Assembly: GCA_947034885.2 (NCBI GenBank)
Contig: OX344750.2
Location: 40,100,821 to 40,164,820 of the forward strand
DNA: 64,000 nt
Reading direction: 5' to 3'
Origin: Thuidium tamariscinum
Taxonomy: Eukaryota; Streptophyta; Bryopsida; Hypnales; Thuidiaceae
Shown: piece after piece, positions 1 through 10,026 of the stretch
How the letters are laid out: each line of letters starts with the position of its first letter
How positions within the stretch are numbered: position 1 is the stretch's first letter
Translations under genes and position numbers: made by a program
The notes under the pieces: generated by a model
What the model was told of the DNA's origin: nothing
The model's input: the letters and a program-made list of their open reading frames with translations, nothing else
Databases searched by the model: none

Positions 1-231
1 TACCCGCTGGACACCGTGAGGCGGCGCATGATGATGACTTCGGGATCGGCGGTGAAGTACAAGTCCAGCTTCGACGCCTTCCAGCAGATCGTGGCCAAGG
101 AAGGGTACAAGTCGCTATTCAAAGGAGCCGGCGCCAACATCCTGCGGGCCGTGGCGGGGGCGGGTGTGCTGTCGGGCTACGACCAACTTCAGATCATCTT
201 CTTCGGCAAAGCTTACAGTGGGGGAGGCTGA
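1..231 (+). CDS. AAC: Mitochondrial ADP/ATP carrier, C-terminal fragment cut by window edge
   Basis: This is the last 76 codons of an ADP/ATP translocase, the inner-membrane carrier that exchanges cytosolic ADP for matrix ATP. Frame 1 is open from the first base and ends at TGA 229-231. The third carrier repeat is visible: it starts [12 protein letters not shown], which combines the mitochondrial-carrier signature (P-x-D-x-x-R) with the RRRMMM motif diagnostic of ADP/ATP carriers. Further on are [12 protein letters not shown], a matrix-helix segment, and [23 protein letters not shown], which contains the last transmembrane helix. Codons are strongly G/C-ending, unlike the AT-rich surroundings. 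The N-terminal two repeats lie outside the window, so completeness and exon structure cannot be judged. Confidence 0.96.
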   Translation, partial: YPLDTVRRRMMMTSGSAVKYKSSFDAFQQIVAKEGYKSLFKGAGANILRAVAGAGVLSGYDQLQIIFFGKAYSGGG

Positions 232-1497
232 CCTGGCTGCCTGGGAGTAGTGTAGTTGGAAGCTGGGTGCAGTACTAGTTTCTGGTGCACCCTGAACTCG
301 GTCCTGGAGCTTAAGATGGTGGTTCGAAATTTGTGATTTTAGTGTGTTTTGGTCGATCTTTGTGGACTCAGATCCTTCATTGGCTTTCTTCAAAGCGATT
401 CGATGAACTCGGGGTGTCCGTTGGTCTCTCGACCAGTTTGAGCTCCGTCAAGGTTTTTCTTTGCCTCGAACATCCTCTTGCTTCTTAGCTTGATGAATCA
501 GTTGAAGACGCTGTATGATTGGACAATTGGGAGGAAATGGGGAGAAAATGGGTTTGGCTTAGCCGGCTGCAGTAATGAAGAAACTCCCGTATGTCCAGGG
601 AGGTCAGTTTTCGTTCAGATTTGGAGGCAAACTATCAATGAAACTTTCGATCGCCATCTTTTGGGGTTGGTCTTCCTTCAGCTACGGCCCAGATGCTTTT
701 TCATACTATCCATGGGAATGCTGCAATCAATGTTATCTGTTGTCAGTGTCGTGAACCACATCAACATCAGTTTGTTTGCTAACGCAGGGTTCATGCTCCG
801 GACAGGTCATGCCTTCCAATTCATAACTTCAAACGTTGCCACTTGAAACAGAAACGTCATCTTTCTGCCGTAGCGAAGCCACGTGCAGAATGTGGCACTC
901 TATGTGGAAAGCCAAGGGAAGAGAATGTAGATGCAACTGCAATGGAAAAATCTACTTCCATGCTTAATCATGGTGACCCCAACACTCAATCTCCGACTGC
1001 CGAGTGGAAATGTTGAACTCCTTGGAATTATGAAACAGTAGGTCGCACAACACCGACCTCGCCTACAACCAGTAATAGACGGTATATGAGAATTAATTTT
1101 CGTCATTGTCTGTAGAATTCCCTTCATGGCTAGTTTGTATTCTAATGAACTTAGAAGGAAGTCAACATATTATATGGTTTCTTCCTCAAGGCTCCATGCT
1201 TCAAACCCGCAAATGTAGAAACCTAATCCTAACTTCAAGGTATTCGTCAAAGCCTCTCAGAAATTGCTAACTTTACAGAGATGAACCACTACGATTTGAC
1301 CCCAACATACTATCTTCAAGATAGTCTTCAAAAGCTCAAACATCGCAAACTGTAGGGAGCAGCAGTAGGATTTGCGATACGACCGGAATGGCCGCAAGGC
1401 CGTGTAGGTCTTCCACTTAAGAAACCTTAAAAATGATAGCCACTGATACTCCAATGCTCTCAAAATGTTGGAATAAGGTCGCTCTTACTGTAGCTGC
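232..1497. other. 3' flank of the ADP/ATP carrier gene; no gene recognised
   Basis: The stretch after the carrier stop codon should hold its 3' UTR and the convergent 3' end of the VOC gene. Short open frames occur on both strands, but none has recognisable protein features, splice-consistent extension or a distinctive composition. I see no repeat family member here. Confidence 0.5.
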
Positions 1498-2878
1498 TTA
1501 CTCAGCCTGGTTTGGCTCAAACAGGCCTAACAAGTGACCATCCAAGCCTCGCATTGCCGCCACCTGCACATTGCAAGTTGCAATTAGCACCAAAAGACTT
1601 CTCTAACGATCACAAGCCTGATTCATGAATAAGAAAGAAGAGCAGCGGCTCACCTTGCCCTGAGGAGAGTGCTTGATTGGACCATCGAGCTCGGCGCCCA
1701 TAGACAGCAGCCTCAACACAGTGCCGTCCATATCCGTCACGTTAAACGACAGAAACGGCGAGTAGCCCTTCGACAACCCCACATTGCTGCCAAGCCAAAT
1801 TCCTCACGCGTTAGCACCACGAGTAGCACTCTAGAAATAAATGGCTGCATACTCGCCATGGCCATCAGAATTTCAATCTTAGAGCCACATAATGAAAATT
1901 TAGTCAATGCATAGAGCTAGGACCCCTATCAAAACTTTTCGGAGTCATTTTCTGGAGTATTCCAATCACAGAAATGAACAAGATCACACGTTCGAAAAAT
2001 GCAGCTTTCACCAGTCTTTGACTCTCAATAAATCCATCAAGGATTGTTCAATTATGATAATTCTTCATTCTCAGCATGTCAAATGAACTTTTTCTATATC
2101 TGTTATTCAAAGTCTACTCTTACATTCAGCAAATCATTCAAAACAAGAAAAACTAATTATTAGTTTGAATTTTGATTTTTACTGTCCTACTTAGAAGCAA
2201 TAGAAAAAATCTATAACAAAGCCAATTGACCAAAAGAATAATAGAATTGACCACATTTCGGTAGAATGATGACAAAACTTGCATGACGTTCAAAAGCGAA
2301 CAAAATCCTGCATTGTGCACGTATATGTCGAATGGCTCATTTACTAGAAGACCGAAACCAATTTCGAGCTAATTCTAAACTCAAACCCCTCTAAGCCCCT
2401 GACTACACAACCCTCCGTGAGACAATCTCGATCTAGTCAATCGCACTTTCTTCCACCTTGCTCTTTTTACTGATACGTTACTTCGTCGAATACAGACCCC
2501 AAAGGCAGAGACAAAACCTAATTCAATATAAATGGCACCGAAAGAGCTCAGAGGTAGGCCAAGCACCTGGGAGCCTCCACGAGAGCAATCTTGCAAGTCA
2601 ATCGCACCTGCTTCCATCTTTTTCCTATTTACTCACTCGATACTTCGCCGAATCCAAACCCTAAAGGCAGAGAAGAAACCCTAATTCGACATAAATGGTA
2701 ATCAAAGGCAGGCCAAGCACCTGGGAGCTTCCATGAGGGCGATCTTGCAAGGTCCGGACTGCAGCTCCGCCCAGCGAGTGGTGCATACATTCACGGCCAG
2801 CCCCAGCCCGTGCGCGTAAAATTGAGCAGCGCGCGGCACATCCTTGTGGAGAAGCACCATGTACTTCAGGATCGACAT
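1498..2878 (-). CDS. VOC-superfamily (glyoxalase/bleomycin-resistance fold) protein, 3 exons
   Basis: Exons on the minus strand are 2878-2721, 1786-1654 and 1563-1498. They join in frame to 118 aa plus TAA. All four introns boundaries are GT/AG. Exon 1 gives the N-terminal beta-alpha-beta unit (MSILKYMVLLHKDVPRAAQF, then FYAHGLGLAVN and WAELQSG). Exon 2 gives GYSPFLSFNVTDMDGTVLRL and the motif GAELDGPIKHSPQGK. Exon 3 gives VAAMRGLDGHLLGLFEPNQ. This is the plant lactoylglutathione-lyase-like VOC domain with two paired half-modules. The substrate is unknown, and I do not claim glyoxalase I activity. An upstream in-frame extension exists but has no ATG, so the start at 2878 is chosen. There is no clear targeting peptide. 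Intron 1 carries a tandem duplication of the exon 1 end (see 2437-2751). Confidence 0.88.
2437..2751. repeat. Tandem duplication of exon-1 end plus intron of the VOC gene
   Basis: Two adjacent units, 2437-2597 and 2598-2751, begin with TCAATCGCAC and end with TTGCAAG. They are clearly similar throughout. Each contains the last about 30 bases of VOC exon 1, the splice donor with AGGCCAAGCACCTGGGAG context on the plus strand, and about 120 bases of intron. The working donor is taken as 2721/2720. The copy at about 2567/2566 is a decoy donor lying within intron 1. Confidence 0.82.
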
Positions 2879-4082
2879 CTCCCCGAGCTCACTCAGTTGA
2901 TTGCTGTCAAATTCGCTCTTCAACCGTCGAAACCGCCGCTCCGTACTAACACAAACGCCGAAGCATCCGCCGAACCGTCCTCATGAATTCTTACATGTAA
3001 GTAAGCAATTCAGTCACAACAGCTGCAATCTTTCACCCTTGAATGGAATCCTTGGAAACCCGAAGTGGAATAGCAGTGAAGCGAACAAACTAACAATATA
3101 ATCGAGTGACCCAACCTTGATAATAAAATCCCTGAAAATGCCAGAAGAACAAAACACCGACGGAAACACCTCAGTAAAGCCAACTGTCAAAACAATAACA
3201 ATAAAATAATACAAAATTCTTCTTAACTTTGCTCAAAGAGCCTCTCACGCAGACGGTCTCCCCACAACCAAACCTGAAGATTCAAACTCCAAAAAATACA
3301 TAGAGACTGTAATACCATAGCAAAGATAGCTGTTCACAACAAATGCTAAATGCTACTGCATAAAAGCCCTTTTAATTTATTTCTCTTTGACGGTTGTCTC
3401 GTACAACCAATCGCTCCCAAAGTCCCGATCACCTACAGAAAGAAACTCCAAAAATACCCTACAAACAAAATAACAGAAACAGAGCGACCAAAACATTACA
3501 GCAAAGCTACCTATCCAGATCAAGAAATGAAAGAAAGCATACAACTTACCAAGAAAGGGCAATCTCAAAATAAAATTTCGACTCTAAAACCCTAAACCCT
3601 GAACCTCAAACCTCAGCAAAATTTTCAAGAGAGTACTAAGTCTTCGAACAATCTCTAAAACCAATGAATCACTGACTCCAAATTCAGAATCGGGTGAAGA
3701 CCTCTCGCCGTGATTGAGAGCAGACGAAACATAACCCCTAATTTCAAAGCAAAGAACATGTGACAAAATCTTCAGACGAGGCCAATCAAATCAAAAGCTC
3801 GAACCAGCACACCAGTCATATTAATTCACTCATTCTCACATTCTCACATGACGAATCATACTGCAACGGTCACTCTGAGCACTGAATTGTCTAGAACATC
3901 GTATTGTCAAGATGGTCCTAATAATTAAGCACACGGTGCTAGCTAAGTCCGAGAGCCTCATAATCAAATACAAGAATGTTCACATAAATAACACTCCAAT
4001 GCGACTAGCACGAGCAATTGCAAAAGAGCAACCAATAACGACTCAAAGAGGTTATAATTAGGGCAAAAAGGGAAGGCTTTCT
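2879..4082. other. Upstream region of the VOC gene, with telobox-like motif
   Basis: This should hold the promoter and 5' leader of the minus-strand VOC gene. Around 3583-3602 two CCCTAAA-type units lie together (AAACCCTAAACCCT), the plant telomere-repeat motif often found as a promoter telobox. No protein-coding signal is recognised in the many small open frames. From about 3300 the sequence becomes A-rich. Confidence 0.45.
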
Positions 4083-4335
4083 ACGAAGATCAGTAAGGGT
4101 CCAAATTTGGCAGGAAGATTGCCATTTCTCATCACTCGACCCGCGCTATAGAAATTTCGAACCGAGACGAAAGAGAATATCCCCGATTTTTCACCACAAT
4201 AAGCGAATCCCAGGTAAGAAAACATTGAAAAGAGTCAAGATGGAGTAGGGAACCTGCCCCCCGTATTTCTTCACACCAAGATTCTTAGGTTTCGAATCAC
4301 GGCCATTCTGCGTGTAGCCTCCAGCCTTCTTCGTA

Positions 4336-5652
4336 AGGGAGGAGGCTCAAAAACCACTCGGGCTCCAAAACCGCTCACCTTCTGAAATGTATATTTCTGG
4401 TACATGACGCTTTTTGATCTTTACAGTAATGTACAGTCAGGTCCAGCTCATTTACGAATTCTTGCATACACAGGGAACAAAACTTCACTGCTGCCAATTT
4501 TGACGCCCTCCCAAGGGTAGAAAAATTATTTTTTTAACATGAAATTTTTTTCACAAGATCCTCTCTATGTTAATAATATATGTGTCAAATTTCAAGGTCA
4601 AAAAATTTACCAAAAAAAAGATATTTAGAATCTACTAACATGTGTAGTTAAGAAAAAAACTTCACTACTATCAACTTTGACACCCTCCCAAAAATTGAAA
4701 AAAAAAAATTTGGCCATGAAATTTTGGTCATGAGATCACCTCTATGTTAATTATATGTGTCGTAAATTTCAGGTTCAAAAAATTTATTCCAAAAAAGATA
4801 TTCGAAATCTACTACCATGTGTCAATATAAGGGACAATTTCACTATTGCCAACTTCGATGTACATATTGGTAGATTTCAAATATATTTTTTGTGTGAATC
4901 TTTTGAACTTGAAATTTATGTCACATGTTATCAACACAAAGATGATCTCATGAAAAAAGTTTCATGGCCAAAACTTTTTTTTTCAATTTTTGGGAGGGTG
5001 TCAAAGTTGGTAATAGTGAAAGTTTTTTTCTTAACTACACATGTTAGTAGATTTTGAATATCTTTTTTCCGGTGAATCTTTTGGCCTTGAAATTTTCCAC
5101 ACATATAATAAACATAGAGATGATTTCATTCCAAAAATTTCATGCCAAAAGAAAAAGTTTTCAATCCTTGAGACATTGGCAAAGTTGACAGCAGTGAAAG
5201 CTTACAACTACACATGTTGATAGATTTTGCATATCTTTTTTTGGGTGAATCTTTTGGCCTTGAAATTTTCCACATATGTTATCAACTTAAAAATGATCTT
5301 GTACAAAAAATTTCATAGTAAAAAACCAATTTTTCAGCCCTTGAGAGGGTGTCAAAGTTGGCTGTAGTGAAATTTTCTTTAACTGTGACTGCAAAAATTC
5401 GTAAATGAGCTGGACCTGACTGTACAAACAATGAACATTTGAGGAGGTGGGCAGTTTTGGAGCCCTATGCCATATCGACTTCAGAAATTCATAACTAATT
5501 CTACAGAGTTCCAAAAAATATGAAACGACTTGAATTAGATGCCTATTCAAGCTGTCTTTCTAGAAAAGTTTGCTGAAAAACATTTTAAGATGTTTCACCT
5601 GCCCAAAATTTGGTTCCATCCCTTAGATGGTCGGTTTATGGACCTCCTCCCT
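4336..5652. mobile_element. TA-targeting MITE (ends AGGGAGGAGG), copy inside bL27 exon
   Basis: Terminal inverted repeats begin AGGGAGGAGGCTC on the left and end GACCTCCTCCCT on the right, flanked by TA on both sides (4334-4335, 5653-5654). The related segment at 14226-14490 has the empty site with a single TA, which proves a TA duplication as in Tc1/mariner-type elements. Removing the nested 989 bp element and its TA leaves 326 bp, exactly the length of the copy at 43558-43883. It has no coding capacity. Confidence 0.9.
4434..5422. mobile_element. 989 bp hairpin element built of ~177 bp units, nested in the MITE
   Basis: Ends are CAGTCAGGTCCAGCTC on the left and its complement GAGCTGGACCTGACTG on the right, flanked by TA on both sides. 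The MITE copy at 43558-43883 shows the uninterrupted site (aatgtaca). The interior is a large inverted repeat. A landmark (tcaaagttgg or its complement) lies at about 4494, 4672 and 4850 in reverse orientation, and at 5001, 5179 and 5352 in forward orientation, so units of 173-178 bp fold about a centre near 4930. Ends and target fit a Tc1/mariner-type non-autonomous element. A 100 aa open frame inside is a by-product of the repeat. Confidence 0.88.
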
Positions 5653-5754
5653 TAGTCCACCTTCGGAACTACGAGGAAAACACGCAAAACCGTCCAAATA
5701 AGGAATTCAGCATAGCTAGAGGCATCTTTTTCTAAAAATGATATTTTTCTAGTA

Positions 5755-6443
5755 AGGGAGAAACACCCATTCCCGTCCATGTACCTTGCAATGGATTGTA
5801 GAGTCACTCAAATATGTCCCTAGAGTGCAGTTAATGTATTTGCCACATGTGTGAAAGTAGTTTGTTGACACAGTTGAAGGACACATAGGAAAATCTAGTT
5901 GGCTTAGTGCTGATTTTCATAGGGTTCAGTTTTAGGTGCACCTATTGCATACTTTCAGTGGTCTAAGGAGCCATCACTTCAAAAAAACATAGAAATTACA
6001 TACAATGTCCGAAAATTCTATTTTTTTTTGGGATAATCATGATTTTCACTTGCTAATACTAGGAAAATATCAATTTTAGGAAAATCTCCCTCCAACTATG
6101 CTAAATTCCTTACTTGGGCGGTTTTGGGTGCTTCCACTATATTAGCGAGTCAAAATCATGAATATTAAAAAAAAATTAAAATTCTCGGAATCAGTATGTA
6201 ATTTCTATAAATTTTCAAAGTATTGCCTCCCTAAACCATTGGAACCCTCCTATAGGTGTACCCTAAACTGAACTCTACTGAAATCAGTTGTTAGTGAATG
6301 AAAATTATACATGTATTTTACAGCTCCATCAACAAATTAGAATTAAACATTTGTCGGACACTTTAATAAATGCTTATGGACAGATTTAGTGATACTTTGG
6401 AGTTCAGGAATGAATACAGGGACGGAAATGGGTGTTTCTCCCT
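5755..6443. mobile_element. TA-flanked fold-back element, ends AGGGAGAAACACCC
   Basis: Left end AGGGAGAAACACCCATTCCC and right end GGAAATGGGTGTTTCTCCCT are inverted copies flanked by TA. Arms of about 300 bp are inverted copies of one another around a unique core near 6050-6115. A shorter form of the same family lies at 43370-44080, and a decayed piece at about 31990-32345. The flank 5673-5752 is a reversed end fragment of the same family, so one copy probably inserted into another. Confidence 0.75.
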
Positions 6444-6449
6444 TATGAA

Positions 6450-8343
6450 CTAGATCTCCTTGTTCCTTTGCCCCCTACCACATCTGGCACATAGTGAGTA
6501 CAGTCGGGGTGAACTAGTCCCCTCGCTCGGCCATTCTAGGGCTACCAGTTAAACAAAAACAAAATGCCCCCTATCTTGAGCTTGACTAATTTACCTTATT
6601 CACTCATCTTAGCTAATTTGGGATCTTAGATTGCAAATATGAATTCAGAATTTGCAAATTGTATCAAATGTGGAAAATAATTGTATCATGTGTAGTATAT
6701 ACCTATATATTTAGGTTTAGATGCATTGAGAATTTACATCCAAGTTAATAAATGTACTTCATAGGCATGTCTAATAAAATTGGAATGTATTAAAATCACC
6801 TACTATAGGATTGGATTTATTCAAAAATTAATAAATTATTGTTGATTGCTAATAAGATCATTAACAAGAAAACAGATAGAGAATATTTAAAATAATAGAT
6901 ATGAGGTTTATAGCTTGTATGTCTTTTGTTTATGGAGTGCATACAATGGTTAGTTTTTTTCTTTAAAGTTACAATTTAAAGATGACTCTTTTCAACATAT
7001 TGAGCTACTACCAAAACATCCCAAAAGATTATTTATTCCCTTATTTATCCCTTCAATAGACAACTCCAGTTTGGGTACATTTTTTATTTTTCAATATTTA
7101 ATTAGATTTTTAAATCTTTTCTTCAAGGTAGGAGAGCAAATCTTTCTTCTAGTGAAACAAAAAAATTCAATTGCTTTTAGGTGCAAAAGTTTCTATGCCC
7201 ATAAAAAGTATTCTAAAATACTGAAGTTCAAATAATTAAAACAAGAAGAAAAACAAAAATATAATATATTTTATTTTATTTTTAAATAATTTTTACTAAA
7301 AACATTTATGTTGTCCATTTCAATTCTATTTGAGAACTATTAGAAATTATTTTTTTTGTTCAATCTTAGACCTACTTCTAGTTAGCAAATTTTTTCAAGA
7401 ATAAAATTCAAGTGTATAGTGTTTGAAATTTTTTCCTAAAACTCCAACTCAAATTATTATTACAATTTTTAAAAATTCAGCATATGTGATACTAAATTTT
7501 AAGTTGAGAAGATTCAAGTAATAAATGTAGGCAAATAAGGTCCAAAACAAACAATTTTCTTCACTTCAAAAGCAAATATCTTGTCAATCTACATAATCAA
7601 AGCTTTTAAAATCTCTTCTACGCATTCTTATACCAATCAATTGCAAGATCCTATGGTTAGATAAGCAAAAAAAATGTAATTTTGTATGAATGCAATTCAT
7701 CTAGAAGCCTGTGAATTATGTATTCTATTGAATATTCACATGAACTTGATTTTATGAAGTGTCATGGAAAAACACCAAAAAATCAAATTCATTCTTTGTC
7801 GACATCTTCCAACCTTTGGATCTCTTGATTTGTTTCTCCAATGCTTAATCCCTAAATATCCAAGGCACCAAAATATGGTGTTTACAAAACTTTGAAGTTA
7901 AATAAAACCTAGTCAAGTTGCTATTTTTAGTATTTAGTATTTTTGAAGAATATTTTTTGAAGTCTATTTTAAGCATCAAAAACTTAATCTTGAAAATGAT
8001 TGACTATGAATTCTCTATTCAAGATTTTATACAAGGGTACCCATTGCAATCTTGACTTTTTTTAGTGTTGAGGGCTCTTGGAAATGAGCCTCAAATACAC
8101 TAGATCTTGAAGAAAAAATCACATTAGAAATTCATATTTTAAAATGGGCATTTAGGGGTTAATTTGATCAATTTTTAGTTGTAGAAGTGCAATTCATCAT
8201 AAACAAAACAATTTATCTCTACAAATGATCAACTATACATTCATGTTAATGGAGTGGAAATATAAAAGCAAGTAGAATCTATTAGGTGAGGTTTATGGGA
8301 TTAGTCTAATAAACAATAAAGCTGACCATGCAACTACAAGTTG
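6450..8343. other. AT-rich intergenic DNA, nothing recognised
   Basis: After a short GC-richer strip (about 6470-6540) with residual similarity to the bL27-fragment flank, the sequence is very AT-rich with homopolymer runs. I see no open frame with protein features and no complete repeat. A motif tttaggggttaa at about 8151 matches the end of the TTAA-flanked element at 57955-58879 and may be a lone end of that family. Confidence 0.5.
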
Positions 8344-8346
8344 TTA

Positions 8347-10023
8347 CACTATAAGAGAAAACTGTATCCTAATTGACAAAAAAAGTGCCAGAATTATGTC
8401 AATTCTTTTGTAGATTATGAGACCCTGATTCGGACATCCAATTGATAGAATTTTGTCAATTTTTCTGTAGATTCGGGCATGAATACACGTCAGCAAGTCT
8501 TTTTTTTCAATCCTTTGCCACCGTGGAATTTTTTTTTACACATCACTTAATTAAAAAATTATTATTATCCAAAGATTTAATAAAATAATTGAAATAATGG
8601 CCAAAAAACATTTAGATGAAATTTTATTGGATGAATGATAAATGTTTAGATGAATATTTTTGAATTAATAAATTTTTATTATTAAAAAAATATATGAACC
8701 ATTTGTAATTGTGAAGTGAATGGGGAAGGGAAGCTCTATATATACACATATGGAGGTAGGAGCACAACCAATCTATGTGGAATATGTGCATTTTTATAGT
8801 TAGGAGAGTTCATTGTCAAGTTAGAAACCTGTAATTTGGTATAAAAACTAAGATTTCAGACCTCAATTGGACATAGAAGAATATCTTTTTACAAAAACTT
8901 TGAGCTAAGACTAGTTAGAATATAAAATAGAGTTTTAATTCTACAAATCCGTTTGACATTTAAATCTTTCAATCAAAAGTTATGAGCAGATTTCAAAGAG
9001 AGAATTTGAAAAAATGTAAAAAGAACAATTTCAAATACCTCTTTGAAATTCCAAAACTTTTGATTGAAAACTTGAACTGTAAAACGGGTTTTTTTTCAAT
9101 GAAACTTCAATTAATAATATAACTAGCTTTAGTTCAAAGTCTCTTACAAAAACACATAATACTATGCTTAAATGAGGTCTGAAGTCCTACTTTTTAATAC
9201 AATTCCTATTTCTAACTTGGCACTTAGAAATAGGAATTGTATTAAAAGTAAGACTTCAAACCTCATTTAAGCATAGTAGAATGTGTTTTTGTAAAAAGAT
9301 TTTAACTAAAGTTAGTTAGATTATTAATTGAAGTTTCATTCAAAAAAATTCGTTTTACAGTTCAAGTTGTCAATCAAAAGTTTTGGAATTTCAAAGAGGT
9401 GTTTGAAATTGTTCTTTTTACATTTTTTCAAATTTTCTCTTTGAAATATGTCCATAGCTTTTGATTGAAAGCTTTAAATGTCAAAAGTATTTTTGGACTT
9501 GAAACTATATTTTATATTCTAACTAATCTTAGTTCAAAGTGTTTTGTAAAAAGACATTCTTCTATGCCTAATTGAGGTCTGAAATCTTAGTTTTTATATC
9601 AAATCATGGGTTTCTAACTTGACTATGAGCTTTCATAACTTCAAAAATACACATATCCCACATGGATTGACCGTGCTTCTACCACTTCACATATATAGAG
9701 GGAGCTTTTCTTCTTTAAAGACAAGTAATGTTTAGATGTGTTAGGTGAGTGGTTGAAAATTGTTGTGTGCTACATTTCTTCATACTGTTTGTAAATATCA
9801 TATATTTGAAGTAGAAGTTACATGTAAAAAATTGTTGAATTTCATAGAAGACTTTAAACTTGTTTGTTAAAATTGACAAGAATTTGATAGACATTGCAAG
9901 TTTGACCACATTGACAAAGTGCTAAATTTCAAAGGTGTAGTTGTCATTTCGGACATGTCGTTGTCATTTAGGACACTATTCTATCAAAATTTCTGTAAAT
10001 TAGGCCCCATTTTCCTTGTAGTG
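8347..10023. mobile_element. CACTA-ended non-autonomous element with long internal palindrome
   Basis: The left end starts CACTATAAGAGAAAACTG and the right end finishes CCATTTTCCTTGTAGTG. The flanks carry the 3 bp duplication TTA (8344-8346 and 10024-10026). A CACTA end with a 3 bp target duplication is the rule for CACTA (En/Spm) DNA transposons. Inside, about 8816-9215 and about 9220-9620 are inverted copies meeting at a centre near 9217. No transposase frame is present. It was probably mobilised in trans. Confidence 0.8.
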
Positions 10024-10026
10024 TTA

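Larger units (their letters stand above)
4083..5672 (-). pseudogene. Mitochondrial ribosomal protein bL27 gene fragment, copy 1, split by transposons
   Basis: The minus strand carries the bL27 exon that is intact at 14395-14490. Here it is in two pieces, 5668-5655 and 4333-4254, separated by the nested elements at 4336-5652. The reading resembles [11 protein letters not shown], then [20 protein letters not shown], with one Ser-to-Tyr change (TCC to TAC). The homologous segment begins near 4083 and continues, after another insertion (5673-6443), to about 6490. The first coding exon seen in copy 2 was not found here, and no downstream bL27 exons follow. bL27 is the large-subunit protein near the peptidyl-transferase centre of bacterial-type ribosomes. 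This copy cannot encode it. Confidence 0.85.

Noticed and set aside
478-846. A 122-codon open frame downstream of the ADP/ATP carrier
   Set aside because: No recognisable domains, no codon bias, and it lies where the 3' UTR is expected.
2879-2923. A longer VOC N-terminus (KSEFDSNQLSELGE...)
   Set aside because: The extension lacks an ATG, so the start at 2878 was kept.
3583-3602. AAACCCTAAACCCT as a telomere or chromosome end
   Set aside because: Only two units, in the middle of a gene region. Similar short motifs at 12.68 and 52.31 kb are better seen as teloboxes or chance.
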